Positions 1 to 8,059 of a stretch of 36,783 nucleotides of DNA are shown in pieces. Numbering within the stretch: the first letter of the stretch is position 1; each line of letters starts with the position of its first letter. Origin of the DNA: Actinomycetes bacterium (lineage in GTDB: Bacteria; Actinomycetota; Acidimicrobiia; Acidimicrobiales; Microtrichaceae). The stretch covers positions 1 through 36,783 of the forward strand of contig JAEWED010000184.1 in assembly GCA_023389745.1 (NCBI GenBank), given 5' to 3'. Under the pieces are notes generated by a model. The model did not search any database. It was not told the origin of the DNA and saw only the letters and a list, made by a program, of their open reading frames with translations. Position numbers and translations under genes: made by a program.

Positions 1-1187
1 ACCCAGATCACCTGGAAGCGCGACTCGAAGCGGGCGAAGGAGCGGCCGCGGTTGGCGTCGGGAGCGTCGCGCTGCACGACCGCGTCGAAGGCCTGCTTGC
101 CCGACGACGCGGCCACGGCGACGAGCAGTGCCAACATCGCCTGACCGGGCAGCCCGACGAGCAGCAGCCCGCAGAGGCCGCCGAGCCCCGCGGTGGCCAC
201 GGCGCCGAGCAGGAGGTACTCCTCGTCGACCTTGCGCCGGATGACCGGCGCGATCGCCGCCCCGAGCAGGCCGCCGATCCCGGTCAACGCGACGACCACG
301 CCGAAGTGCCAGACCGGTGGTGCGCCCTCGGGGGCCAGGTCGCCCAGGTCGACGGTCGCGCCGGGGATCGCGATGGCCCGCCCCGTGATCGACCCGAGCG
401 CCGGTGTGGTGTCGGCGCCGCGCAGTGCGAAGGCGAGCAGGAAGGTCACGAAGCCGACCACCCAGCGCAACGTGCCCATGGCCGACGACGCGGACAGCAC
501 ACCGGCGCTGCGCAGCTCTGCCTTCTCCTCGATGCCCTCTGGCGACGCGGCGACCGTGGTCACCGGGACACGGAGCGACGCCACCGCGGATGCAGCGAAC
601 ACCAGGGCGCACAGGAAGGCGACCGCCCCGGGCGAGAACAACCACAGGATCAGCGCCCCGGGCAGGCCGGCGGCGAACGCCGCGATGCCGGACAGCAGCT
701 GCAGCTTCGAGTTCGCCTCGACCAGCGCGTGGTCGCCCTGCACCACGGTCGGCACGATCGCCGCCTTGGCGACCGAGTACGACTTCGCGAGGACGAGCAT
801 GGCGAAAGCCTCGGGGAACAGCAGGAGGCTGTCGGAACCGACGCTCGAGATCATGAGCAGGGCCACGAGCGCACGACCGACGGTCGAGCCGATGAGCATC
901 CAGCGTCGGCCGCCCTTGGCCCGGTCCATCGCCGGGCCGATGAACGGCCCGACGACCGCGAACGGCGCCATCGTGAAGAGCAGGTAGAGCGCGATGCGCC
1001 ACCGTGCGCCTGCCGGATCCAGCGAGAAGAACAGCGAGCCCGCCAGCACCAGCGCCACGAGCGCATCGCCGCTCGTGGCGAGCACGTGGGTGAGTGCGAG
1101 ACGTCCGAACGGCGTCGACGTGTCGATTCCGGCGCCCCGTCCCGTGCGACGCGGTCCGGTGCGACGCGGGGGTGGAGCTCCGGACAT
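1..1187 (-). CDS. MFS transporter, C-terminus cut by window edge
   Basis: The gene starts at an ATG at 1187 and reads leftward out of the window with no stop; about 395 codons are visible, so most of a typical 400-450 residue major facilitator protein is present. A basic, proline-rich cytoplasmic leader (residues 1-25) is followed by repeated hydrophobic segments. Around residues 84-95, GPAMDRAKGGRR fits the motif A of the MFS loop between helices 2 and 3 (GxxxDRxGRR). It is expected in the cytoplasmic membrane as a secondary transporter, probably an exporter, but the substrate cannot be told. It lies 81 nt downstream of regX3 on the same strand, so it could be co-transcribed, or use its own weak TACGAT hexamer. 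No DNA-binding or signalling domain is fused to it. Confidence 0.85.
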   Translation of the reverse strand, partial: MSGAPPPRRTGPRRTGRGAGIDTSTPFGRLALTHVLATSGDALVALVLAGSLFFSLDPAGARWRIALYLLFTMAPFAVVGPFIGPAMDRAKGGRRWMLIGSTVGRALVALLMISSVGSDSLLLFPEAFAMLVLAKSYSVAKAAIVPTVVQGDHALVEANSKLQLLSGIAAFAAGLPGALILWLFSPGAVAFLCALVFAASAVASLRVPVTTVAASPEGIEEKAELRSAGVLSASSAMGTLRWVVGFVTFLLAFALRGADTTPALGSITGRAIAIPGATVDLGDLAPEGAPPVWHFGVVVALTGIGGLLGAAIAPVIRRKVDEEYLLLGAVATAGLGGLCGLLLVGLPGQAMLALLVAVAASSGKQAFDAVVQRDAPDANRGRSFARFESRFQVIW

Positions 1188-1196
1188 CACGGGACC

Positions 1197-1202
1197 ATCG
1201 TA
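1197..1202 (-). promoter_or_regulatory. possible -10 hexamer of the MFS gene
   Basis: TACGAT on the minus strand ends 9 nt before the ATG at 1187. It resembles the short-spaced hexamers seen before other genes here, but its spacing is longer, so support is weak. Confidence 0.3.
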
Positions 1203-1268
1203 CGGGCGGGCACCGACGCTCGGATCAGCACGCCCGGCAGGTCACGAGCAGCACCGGTCGCGGTCGGG

Positions 1269-1976
1269 TCAGCGTGTCGCTGCGTACTTGTAGCCGAGGC
1301 CGCGGATCGTGACGATGCGCACCGGGGCCGAGGGGTCGTCCTCGATCTTCGAGCGCAACCGCTTCACGTGGACGTCCAGGGTCTTGGTGTCGCCGACGTA
1401 GTCGGTGCCCCACACCCGGTCGATCAGGGTGGAGCGCTCGAGCACCCGACCCGCGTTCTCCATGAGGATCGAGAGCAGCTCGAACTCCTTGAGCGGCAGG
1501 TTCACCACCTGGTCGCGGACCCTCACCTCGTGGCTGTCGGTGTCCAGCTCGACGCCGTCGAGGCGGATGACGTCGTGCTCGTCGAGCAGCGTCTCCCCCG
1601 CGTGCTGGCGGCGGCGCAGCACGGCCCGCATCCGGGCGACGAGCTCCCGCAACCGGTACGGCTTGGTCACGTAGTCGTCCGCGCCGACCTCGAGGCCGAC
1701 GACGGTGTCGATCTCGGCCGCCTTGGCGGTGACCATGATGATCGGCACGTCGGTGCGGCGACGCAGCTCCCGACAGACGTCGACCCCCGACACCGTCGGC
1801 AGCATCACGTCGAGCAGCACCAGGTCGGGCTTGACCTCGTCGAAGCGGTCGAGCGCCTCGGCGCCGTCACGGGCGACCTGCACGTCGAAGCCCTCTCGTC
1901 GGAGACCGACGGTGAGGGCGTCGACGAAGGCCTCCTCGTCCTCGACGAGCAGCACGTTGACGGTGGAGGAGCTCAT
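1269..1976 (-). CDS. regX3: phosphate response regulator RegX3 (OmpR/PhoB family)
   Basis: A 235-residue OmpR/PhoB-type response regulator. The receiver domain (residues 5-120) has the acidic pair E12/D13, phospho-acceptor D56 (LVLLDVMLP), T83 and K105 (YVTKPY). The C-terminal winged helix (about 135-235) contains RVWGTDYVGDTKTLDVHVK, a stretch I recognise as characteristic of mycobacterial RegX3. Its ATG overlaps the senX3 stop by four bases (ATGA, 1973-1976), so the two are translationally coupled. In the family, phosphorylated RegX3/PhoP activates pst genes under phosphate limitation. The pstS promoter in this window carries direct repeats suited to such a regulator. That this protein binds them is inference. 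Confidence 0.93.
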   Translation of the reverse strand: MSSSTVNVLLVEDEEAFVDALTVGLRREGFDVQVARDGAEALDRFDEVKPDLVLLDVMLPTVSGVDVCRELRRRTDVPIIMVTAKAAEIDTVVGLEVGADDYVTKPYRLRELVARMRAVLRRRQHAGETLLDEHDVIRLDGVELDTDSHEVRVRDQVVNLPLKEFELLSILMENAGRVLERSTLIDRVWGTDYVGDTKTLDVHVKRLRSKIEDDPSAPVRIVTIRGLGYKYAATR

Positions 1977-3241
1977 TGGTCACCTGCCGGGAGAGGGTCG
2001 GATCGGTCCACGACCGGGTCGGGAGCCGGGACGTCGGGACTTGGGCCGTCGGGACTTGGGCCGTCGGGAAGGGGGCCGTCGGGAAGGGGGCCGTCGGGAA
2101 GGGGGAGGGACAGCGTGAAGGTCGAGCCGACGCCCTCGGTCGAGTCGACCGAGACCTCGCCGACGTGGTTGCTGGCGACGTGCCGCACGATCGCCAGCCC
2201 CAGTCCGGTCCCGCCGGTGCCCCGGGACCGGGCACGGTCGACGCGGTAGAAGCGCTCGAAGACGCGGTCCAGGTCGCGGCGCGGGATGCCGACGCCGCTG
2301 TCGGCGACGGTGAGCTCGAACCGCCCCGTCGAGGTCGACGCGGCGACGACGACCTCGGAGCCCGGCGGGGAGTACTTCACCGCGTTGTCCAACAGGTTGA
2401 ACACGGCCGAGACGAGCTGGCGTCGGTCGCCGTGCACGACCAGCTCAGGGTCGACCTCGACCGAGACCTCGACATCGGCGTTCTCGGCCGCGGTCGAGAT
2501 GCGCGCCACCGCCTCGCCCACCATCGAGATCGCCTGGACGTCGCCGAACTCCGCGTCGTCGCCGAACTCGATCCGTGACAGCTCGAGCAGGTCGTCGACG
2601 GTGCACGAGGCGCGCTCGGCCTCGGTGATCATCCGCTCGGCGAGTCGCGACACGACCTCGTTGTCGGGCTCGTCGCGGATCGTCTCGGCGAGCAGCCCGA
2701 GCGCCCCGATCGGCGTCTTGAGCTCGTGGCTGATGTTCGCGACGAAGTCGCGGCGGACGGTCTCGGTCCGGCGCTGCAGGGACCGGTCCTCGACCAGCAC
2801 CAGAGCGCCGTTGGTCGAGCCGCCCTCGAAGGGGATGCCGGTGACGACGTAGGACTGCGCCGGCGGACCGAACAGCTCCACCGGACGCACGACCCGGCGG
2901 CCGGCCGAGGCCTCGGCGAGCAGCTCGCGGATCGCCGAGTCGACCAGCACTCGGCCGTCGCGTGCATCGAGGAAGCTCTGGGCGACACGGTTGCGGAACA
3001 GCTCGACGCCGTCCCCGTCGCAGACCACGACGCCCTGTTCGACCTGCTCGAGTGCGTCGTCGAGCCGGAGCAGCAGCTCGGCGGCGGCCTCGGCAGGTCC
3101 CGGCTCCGGCTCGAGGTCCTCGACCGGTGACGGCACGGTGGCGGGCACGTCGACCGGCGCACGGCGGGACCGGGCGGTCGCGATCGCGGCGCCGGCCGCC
3201 ACGCCGACCCCGAGCGCGAGGACCACCATGAACGCCGTCAC
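1973..3241 (-). CDS. senX3: phosphate sensor histidine kinase SenX3 with a repetitive proline-rich tail
   Basis: A 422-residue membrane sensor kinase with a GTG start at 3241, 13 nt after the surE stop. One N-terminal transmembrane segment (residues 1-22) leads to a PAS-like domain (about 55-155), the HisKA dimerisation domain with phospho-accepting H172 (FVANISHELKTP), and an ATPase domain with an N box (FNLLDN, N286), a G1 box (DSGVGIP) and a G2 box (GTGGTGLGLA, 341-350). The kinase core closely resembles mycobacterial SenX3. SenX3/PhoR kinases respond to PstSCAB-PhoU activity rather than binding phosphate directly, which fits the neighbourhood. Unusual: after the catalytic domain the last ~40 residues are tandem PDGPL/PDGPS pentapeptides encoded by 15-bp repeats, with no counterpart in the SenX3 sequences I know. 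Confidence 0.92.
   Translation of the reverse strand: MTAFMVVLALGVGVAAGAAIATARSRRAPVDVPATVPSPVEDLEPEPGPAEAAAELLLRLDDALEQVEQGVVVCDGDGVELFRNRVAQSFLDARDGRVLVDSAIRELLAEASAGRRVVRPVELFGPPAQSYVVTGIPFEGGSTNGALVLVEDRSLQRRTETVRRDFVANISHELKTPIGALGLLAETIRDEPDNEVVSRLAERMITEAERASCTVDDLLELSRIEFGDDAEFGDVQAISMVGEAVARISTAAENADVEVSVEVDPELVVHGDRRQLVSAVFNLLDNAVKYSPPGSEVVVAASTSTGRFELTVADSGVGIPRRDLDRVFERFYRVDRARSRGTGGTGLGLAIVRHVASNHVGEVSVDSTEGVGSTFTLSLPLPDGPLPDGPLPDGPSPDGPSPDVPAPDPVVDRSDPLPAGDQ
2028..2106 (-). repeat. 15-bp tandem repeat encoding a PDGP(L/S) tail in senX3
   Basis: About five in-frame 15-bp units, variants of GGCCGTCGGGAAGGG on the plus strand, lie near the 3' end of senX3. They encode consecutive LPDGP and SPDGP pentapeptides (residues 381-405). 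Because each unit is five codons, changes in copy number would not shift the frame. Confidence 0.9.
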
Positions 3242-3254
3242 CCCAGCGCCCCGG

Positions 3255-4031
3255 TCACGGTCGTGCGGCGGAGACCGACGAGAGCGCCTCGACCAGGCCG
3301 ACCGGTTCGTGACCGGTGATGCCCGTGAGCGCCGTGACCACCGGGTGCCCCTCGGCGACCAGCACGGTGTCGGAGTCCGGAGGGAGCACCTCGTCGGTCG
3401 CCACGAAGCCGAGTTCGATGCGCTCGTCGGTGCGGTCGATCACCTCGGTGCGGATGTTGCCGAACGGCGCGAGGGTCCCCCACCGGAGCTCGCCCAGGTC
3501 GGCCGCCGCGCGGTCGGGCACGCTCAGGTTGATGGTCGTGGTCGTCGTGGCGACCGCGAGCTGGTCGACGACGTCGGTCGCGAGCTGCGCGGCGACGTCC
3601 CAGTGCTCGATGGTGGCCTCACGGCCGGCGATGCTGACCGCGACCGCGGAGAGCCCCAGGTTGGCGGCGGTCAGCGCGGCGCCGACGGTCCCGGAGTGCA
3701 GCGTGAGACGGCCCGTGTTGAGCCCGGGGTTCACGCCGGATGCGACCAGCTCCGGCGGCGGGCCGAAGGCGCCGAGCGCCGCGGCGAACACGCACAGCGC
3801 CGGAGGCCCGTCGAGCTCGATCGACTCGACCTGGTCGAGTCCGGCGAGCGGCATCGACCGGTAGCGCAGCATCGCCCCGTCGCCCAGGTTGCCGATGGCG
3901 GCACCGCTGCCGCTGCGGTCGCCCTCGGGTGCGATCGCGATGATCTCGTGGCCGGCCGCCGCGAGCGCACCTGCGAGCGCCCGCAGCCCGGGCGCGTGCA
4001 GCCCGTCGTCGTTGGTGACGAGGATCCTCAC
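3255..4031 (-). CDS. surE: SurE 5'-nucleotidase / exopolyphosphatase
   Basis: A 258-residue SurE protein. I chose the GTG at 4031 because it begins MRILVTNDDG, the invariant SurE N-terminus with metal ligands D8 and D9, and overlaps the phoU stop as GTGA (4028-4031). The open frame extends further upstream, but that part is out-of-frame phoU sequence. Other family marks are GDRSGSG with S40 and SGVNPGLNTG with N101. SurE enzymes are metal-dependent nucleoside 5'-(3')-monophosphatases; E. coli SurE is also reported to cleave short polyphosphate. In many bacteria surE lies near pcm or rpoS. Its place between phoU and senX3 suggests a role in nucleotide or polyphosphate turnover during phosphate starvation, which is inference. 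Confidence 0.93.
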   Translation of the reverse strand: MRILVTNDDGLHAPGLRALAGALAAAGHEIIAIAPEGDRSGSGAAIGNLGDGAMLRYRSMPLAGLDQVESIELDGPPALCVFAAALGAFGPPPELVASGVNPGLNTGRLTLHSGTVGAALTAANLGLSAVAVSIAGREATIEHWDVAAQLATDVVDQLAVATTTTTINLSVPDRAAADLGELRWGTLAPFGNIRTEVIDRTDERIELGFVATDEVLPPDSDTVLVAEGHPVVTALTGITGHEPVGLVEALSSVSAARP

Positions 4032-4849
4032 GACGCACCGTCGTCGAGGTTCGGTTCCCCCGGTGGCAGGATCGTCGGGCCGGCGGGTGGCTCGCCGCGT
4101 TCGGCGGCCGCCTCTGCCTCTCGCAGTCGCTGGCGGGCGCTGCCGGTCTTCTCGGGCAGCCACCCGGTGACCATGTACATGACTCGCTCGCCGATGTTGA
4201 CGGCGTGGTCGCCGACGCGCTCGTAGTAGCGGCCGATCATCGCCATCTGCACCGCACCCTGGAGGTTCAGGTTCATCTCGGAGTGCGACTGGAAGATCGC
4301 CTGCACGTATGCGGTCTGCAGCTCGTCGAGGCGGTCGTCGATGTCGTCGAGCGCCGCGGCCAGCGAGGTGTCGGAATCCACGTAGGAATCGATCGCCGCT
4401 CGGATCAGGAACGTCGCCTCGACGCCCATCTGCTCGATGAGCCCGCGGATCTGCGGGCCGAAGTCGACGTCGTAGATGCGGCGCGAGGCCTTGCACACGT
4501 TGACGATCAGATCGGCCGAGCGCTCCAGCTCGCTGATCAGGCGCAGCGTCGTCAGCACGAAGCGCAGCTCGCCGGCGATCGGCGACTGCAGGGCGAGGAT
4601 CCGGTAGCAGCGCTCCTCGAGCCCCAGGCAGAAGTCGTCGATGACGTCGTCGCCGTCGATCAGCATCTGGGCGGCGTGCAGGTCGCGGTCGAGCAGCGCG
4701 GCGGTGCCGCGACCGATCGTCTCGGAGACCATCGCGCCGAGGCGGATCAGGTCCGAGCGCAGCTCCTCGAGCTCGCCGTGGTACTCGACGCGGATCTCGT
4801 TCATCTGCGGCTCTTCGGCCGGGCCGGGGACTTCCGTGGTGTCGCTCAT
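4028..4849 (-). CDS. phoU: PhoU, negative regulator of Pst/Pho signalling
   Basis: A 273-residue PhoU with two three-helix repeats, each carrying a typical metal-binding ExxxD-type motif: LERSADLIVNV in the first and YERVGDHAVNIGE in the second. PhoU links PstSCAB transport activity to the sensor kinase and keeps the Pho regulon off when phosphate is plentiful. The start ATG overlaps the pstB stop as ATGA (4846-4849), and the stop overlaps the surE GTG. Relative to the usual ~220 residues, it carries a short acidic N-terminal extension (first ~15 residues) and a C-terminal tail of about 45 residues rich in Ala, Pro and acidic residues, probably disordered. Confidence 0.95.
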   Translation of the reverse strand: MSDTTEVPGPAEEPQMNEIRVEYHGELEELRSDLIRLGAMVSETIGRGTAALLDRDLHAAQMLIDGDDVIDDFCLGLEERCYRILALQSPIAGELRFVLTTLRLISELERSADLIVNVCKASRRIYDVDFGPQIRGLIEQMGVEATFLIRAAIDSYVDSDTSLAAALDDIDDRLDELQTAYVQAIFQSHSEMNLNLQGAVQMAMIGRYYERVGDHAVNIGERVMYMVTGWLPEKTGSARQRLREAEAAAERGEPPAGPTILPPGEPNLDDGAS

Positions 4850-5769
4850 CCGAACCGTCCGGTGATGTAGTTCTCGGTGCGCTCGTCCTCCGGGTTGGAG
4901 AAGATCTTCTCGGTGCGGTCGAACTCGACGAGCAGGCCCGTGCGGATGTCCGACTCGGGGTTCACTTCGGTCGAGAAGAAGGCGGTGGCGTCGCTCACGC
5001 GGGCCGCCTGCTGCATGTTGTGGGTGACGATCACGATCGTGTACTCGGTCTTGATCTCACGCATCAGGTCCTCGATGCGCGCCGTCGCGATGGGGTCGAG
5101 TGCCGAGCACGGCTCGTCCATGAGGATCACCTCGGGGTCGACCGCCACCGCGCGGGCGATGCACAGGCGCTGCTGCTGACCACCGGACATGCCCAGCGCC
5201 GAGGCCTTGAGCCGGTCCTTCACCTCGTCCCACAGCGCCGCGCGGCGCAGCGACCGCTCGACGATGTCGTCGAGCTCCGACTTCTTCTTCGTGCCCGCGA
5301 TGCGCGGGCCGTAGGCGATGTTGTCGTAGATCGACTTCGGGAACGGGTTCGGCTTCTGGAAGACCATGCCGATGCGACGACGCGCCTCGACCGCGTTGAC
5401 CTTCTCGCCGTACAGGTTCACGCCGTGGTAGTTGATCTCGCCCTCGACGCGAGCACCTTCGATCAGGTCGTTCATGCGGTTGAAGCAGCGCAGCACGGTG
5501 GTCTTGCCGCAACCCGACGGGCCGATGAACGCGGTGATCTCGTGCTGGCGCACCGCCATGTTCACGTTGCGCACCGCCCGGTACGACCCGTAGTAGACGT
5601 TCAGGTCGTTCACGTCGAAGACGACCTTGCCGAGTGGCACCTCGGCGGGCTCGAGGACGTCGCTCTGCTCGGGCCGCACGGGGTGCACGCCGGCCGGCTC
5701 GGGAGCGCCACCCGGCGTCCCCCCGACGAGCGGGTTCGTGATGATCGGATCCGTGGTGTCCTGCGACAT
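4846..5769 (-). CDS. pstB: phosphate ABC transporter ATP-binding protein PstB
   Basis: ATPase of the high-affinity phosphate importer. It has a Walker A GPSGCGKT, a Q-loop in VFQKPNPFP, the ABC signature MSGGQQQR, Walker B VILMDEP and the switch histidine in VTHNMQQA. I prefer the ATG at 5769 (protein MSQDTTDP..., 307 residues) because AGGAG lies nine nt before it; an in-frame ATG at 5805 would add 12 residues but has no visible ribosome site. About 45 disordered Gly/Pro-rich residues precede the first beta strand, longer than in E. coli PstB (257 residues). It follows pstA after a short gap occupied by a 17-bp tandem repeat, and its stop overlaps phoU. Confidence 0.95.
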   Translation of the reverse strand: MSQDTTDPIITNPLVGGTPGGAPEPAGVHPVRPEQSDVLEPAEVPLGKVVFDVNDLNVYYGSYRAVRNVNMAVRQHEITAFIGPSGCGKTTVLRCFNRMNDLIEGARVEGEINYHGVNLYGEKVNAVEARRRIGMVFQKPNPFPKSIYDNIAYGPRIAGTKKKSELDDIVERSLRRAALWDEVKDRLKASALGMSGGQQQRLCIARAVAVDPEVILMDEPCSALDPIATARIEDLMREIKTEYTIVIVTHNMQQAARVSDATAFFSTEVNPESDIRTGLLVEFDRTEKIFSNPEDERTENYITGRFG

Positions 5770-5852
5770 CGGGTACTGCTCCTGGTCTCGGTCGTCGTGC
5801 GTCATGTGCGGTGCGGGGTCATCCCATGTGCTGTGTCAGCCGGCGCTGTCTC

Positions 5853-5903
5853 TCATCCGATCGAACGGATCATCCGATCGACCCGATCATCCGATCGAGA
5901 AGC
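5853..5903. repeat. three 17-bp tandem repeats spanning the pstA stop codon
   Basis: TCATCCGATCGA occurs at 5853, 5870 and 5887, exactly 17 bp apart, each followed by a variable 5-bp filler. The third copy contains the pstA stop (5887-5889) and the other two lie in the pstA-pstB gap. The units are rich in CGATCG and can fold locally. Each copy encodes a potential in-frame-like end (SIG-stop), as expected for a local duplication of the gene terminus. Confidence 0.9.
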
Positions 5904-6933
5904 GACGACTGATGCCGCGGGCGGCGAGGGTGAGGACCAGAACGATGCCCACCAGCGTAACGGCGGACCCCCAGGCGAGCTGTGTCGCGAGCGATCCGCC
6001 GTTCTGCAGCTGCGAGTAGATCTGCGCCGACAGCGTCGTGTTCTGTCCCGTCATCGACCAGTTGGTGGTCGTCACGAACCCGATGGTGAACACCACCGGC
6101 GCGGTCTCCCCCGCGGCTCGGGCGACGGCGAGCAGGCAGCCCGAGGTGATGCCGGCGAGCGCCGCGGGCAGCACGACCGACACCGTCGTCTTCCAGGTCC
6201 TGGTGCCCAGCGCGGCCGAGGCCTCTCGCAGGGAGTTCGGCACCAGCCGCAGCATCTCCTCGGTCGAGCGGACCACGATCGGCAGCATCAGGCAGGCCAG
6301 CGCGAGCGAGGCGGCGAACGCGGACTTGCCCGACGAGCCGAAGCGCACCACCCAGATCGAGTAGATGAACACGCCCATCACGACCGACGGCACGCCGACC
6401 ATGACGTCGGTCATGAACCGGATGAACGAGGCCAGGCGACCGCGCTTGCCGTACTCGTTCAGGTAGACCGCACCCATCACCCCCAGGGGGATCGCCATCG
6501 CCGATGCCCCGAACACGGTGAGGAAGGTGCCGACGATGGCGGGCTGCATGCCCATCACCGTCGAGGACGCCGAGCTCTCGCCGGCGCAGGCCTCGGGGTC
6601 GCCGAAGCCCAGGTCGCACAGGTCCTGGTTGCCGGCCAGGTCGTCGCGGCCCACGTCACCGGGGATCGGCTGGGTCCACCAGTCGGCGTGCAGCACGACC
6701 CCGATGCCCTGCGACACGACGTTGACCCCCATCGCGACCAGCGGGATGGCGGCGACCAGGAACGCCACGACCATCGCGACCGAGGCCACGGAGTTCTTCA
6801 CCCGCCGCTTCCGCGGCATGTTCGCGCCCGACAGCATGTGGGCGATCTCGGCGGTGGTCGCGCCGGTGAGGTCGTTGCCGGCGCCAGCGGTGCGCTCGAC
6901 CGGCTCGGAGCCCGTGGGTCGGTGGATGCTCAC
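5887..6933 (-). CDS. pstA: phosphate ABC transporter permease PstA
   Basis: A 348-residue inner-membrane permease of the Pst importer. I take the GTG at 6933 as start because it overlaps the pstC stop as GTGA (6930-6933); the frame is open further upstream but there it is a shadow of pstC. A cytoplasmic N-terminus of ~48 residues precedes TM1, and five further hydrophobic segments follow. The EAA-type loop that contacts PstB reads EASAALGTRTWKTT. A 40-residue extracytoplasmic loop after TM1 (about residues 84-124) contains C106 and C116 ten residues apart, which could form a disulfide; this is longer than in E. coli PstA (296 residues). The C-terminus ends inside a 17-bp tandem repeat. Confidence 0.93.
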   Translation of the reverse strand: MSIHRPTGSEPVERTAGAGNDLTGATTAEIAHMLSGANMPRKRRVKNSVASVAMVVAFLVAAIPLVAMGVNVVSQGIGVVLHADWWTQPIPGDVGRDDLAGNQDLCDLGFGDPEACAGESSASSTVMGMQPAIVGTFLTVFGASAMAIPLGVMGAVYLNEYGKRGRLASFIRFMTDVMVGVPSVVMGVFIYSIWVVRFGSSGKSAFAASLALACLMLPIVVRSTEEMLRLVPNSLREASAALGTRTWKTTVSVVLPAALAGITSGCLLAVARAAGETAPVVFTIGFVTTTNWSMTGQNTTLSAQIYSQLQNGGSLATQLAWGSAVTLVGIVLVLTLAARGISRRFSIG

Positions 6934-7919
6934 ACGATTCCCTTCGTGCGTCGGTCGACCAGGACGACGAGTCGACGAGCGGAGATGTTGACGGCGACCG
7001 TGAGGACGAACAGGCAGACACCCAGCCCGATCAGCGCGGACCGGTAGGTGCCGCCCGCCTCGGACAGGCTGCGGAAGATCTGGGCCGGCATGGTCTCGCC
7101 ACGGCCGAACAGGTTGGCGGCGATCTGCGGCGAGGCGCCGATGAGCAGCGCCACGGCGACCGTCTCGCCCATCGCCCGACCGAGCCCGAGCATGACCGCA
7201 CCCGTGAGGCCGCCGCTGGAGTGCGGGATGACGACGCCGCGGATCATCTCCCAGCGGGTCGCGCCCAGCGCCAGGGCGCCCGACTTGTCGTTGACCGGCA
7301 CGGTCATGAAGACCTCGCGCGTCACCGAGGTGATGATCGGGGTGATCATGAGGGCGAGCACCAGCCCGGCGCTCATGAAGCTCGAACCGGAGCCGGGGGC
7401 GAAGAGCGTCTTGAGGACCGGGATCGACGACACCGCGTCGGCGATCGAGTTGAACACCGACTGGAAGATCGGGATCAGCTGGTAGAAGCCCCACAGACCG
7501 AAGACCACCGACGGCACCGCGGCGAGCAGGTCGATGACCAGCGTGATGGTGCCCCGGATGCGACGGTGGGCGAGCTCGGTGATGAACAGCGCGATGCCGA
7601 TGCTGATCGGCACGGCGAACACGATCGCGATCAGCGACACCACCACGGTGCCGTAGACCAGCGGGAGGATGCCGTAGAGGCCTTCGGACGGGACCCACTC
7701 CGTCCCGAAGAAGTAGTCGGCCCCGAACTCGCTGAACGCCGGCCACGCCTGCTGGGTCGTCGTGACCGCGATCAGCAACAGGATGAGCAGCACCGCGGCA
7801 CCCGCGAGCAGGGCGACCCGCCGGAACAGACGGTCGACCCCGGCCCCGCGACCCTCGGTGGTCAGATCGGCGACGGTCACCTCCGGCGGTGCCGGATCCC
7901 GTTCGAGTTGCATGGTCAT
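6930..7919 (-). CDS. pstC: phosphate ABC transporter permease PstC
   Basis: A 329-residue permease with six predicted membrane segments, the first near residues 33-52. The coupling loop for PstB is ALALGATRWEMIRGVV, followed by the conserved LGRAMGETVAV of phosphate permeases. It pairs with PstA to form the channel fed by lipoprotein PstS. The start is ATG at 7919 (MTMQLERD); an ATG two codons later is equally possible and neither has a clear ribosome site. It follows pstS on the same strand after 154 nt containing three consecutive hairpins, which probably lower its expression relative to pstS. Its stop overlaps pstA. Confidence 0.95.
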   Translation of the reverse strand: MTMQLERDPAPPEVTVADLTTEGRGAGVDRLFRRVALLAGAAVLLILLLIAVTTTQQAWPAFSEFGADYFFGTEWVPSEGLYGILPLVYGTVVVSLIAIVFAVPISIGIALFITELAHRRIRGTITLVIDLLAAVPSVVFGLWGFYQLIPIFQSVFNSIADAVSSIPVLKTLFAPGSGSSFMSAGLVLALMITPIITSVTREVFMTVPVNDKSGALALGATRWEMIRGVVIPHSSGGLTGAVMLGLGRAMGETVAVALLIGASPQIAANLFGRGETMPAQIFRSLSEAGGTYRSALIGLGVCLFVLTVAVNISARRLVVLVDRRTKGIV

Positions 7920-7954
7920 GAGGTGCCTGGTTCCCGTGCGTCGGTGGGTGCGGG

Positions 7955-7977
7955 ACCGCCGGCTGCCCGACGGCGGT
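7955..7977 (-). other. hairpin 3 between pstS and pstC
   Basis: ACCGCCG (7955-7961) pairs with CGGCGGT (7971-7977) around a 9-nt loop. It is the hairpin nearest pstC and could influence translation of its message. Confidence 0.5.
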
Positions 7978-7985
7978 TGGGTGCG

Positions 7986-8005
7986 TGCTCGACGAGGGTC
8001 GAGCA
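7986..8005 (-). other. hairpin 2 between pstS and pstC
   Basis: TGCTCGAC (7986-7993) pairs perfectly with GTCGAGCA (7998-8005) around a 4-nt loop. There is no T-run on the transcribed side, so complete termination is doubtful. Confidence 0.6.
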
Positions 8006-8059
8006 GACCCCGTCGGCCCCGTGTCCGAGCATGTTGCCGGACACGGGGCCTCGGGGGTC
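8006..8059 (-). terminator. strong hairpin after pstS (attenuator or RNA-end stabiliser)
   Basis: A perfect 13-bp stem, 8015-8027 with 8038-8050, closes a 10-nt loop; beyond a 3x3 internal loop a further 6 bp (8006-8011 with 8054-8059) pair. It starts 15 nt after the pstS stop. Without a U-tract it more likely causes partial termination or protects the pstS 3' end, as proposed for pstS-pstC gaps in other bacteria. A run of nine G (plus strand) at 8061-8069 separates it from the stop. Confidence 0.7.

Noticed and set aside
306..2249. Long plus-strand open frame of 647 codons
   Set aside because: It is antisense to the MFS, regX3 and senX3 genes. Its translation is low-complexity Arg/Gly/Asp/Val-rich, as expected from GC-rich third positions, and it has no domain.
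4032..4496. Upstream extension of the surE frame
   Set aside because: SurE begins exactly at MRILVTNDDG; upstream codons overlap phoU and are arginine-rich noise.
5020..7047. Plus-strand open frame of 675 codons
   Set aside because: Antisense shadow of pstB and pstA; repetitive Arg/His/Asp composition and no family similarity.
6934..7746. Upstream extension of the pstA frame
   Set aside because: The frame stays open across pstC, but PstA begins at the GTG that overlaps the pstC stop; the extra part is a shadow of the real pstC gene.
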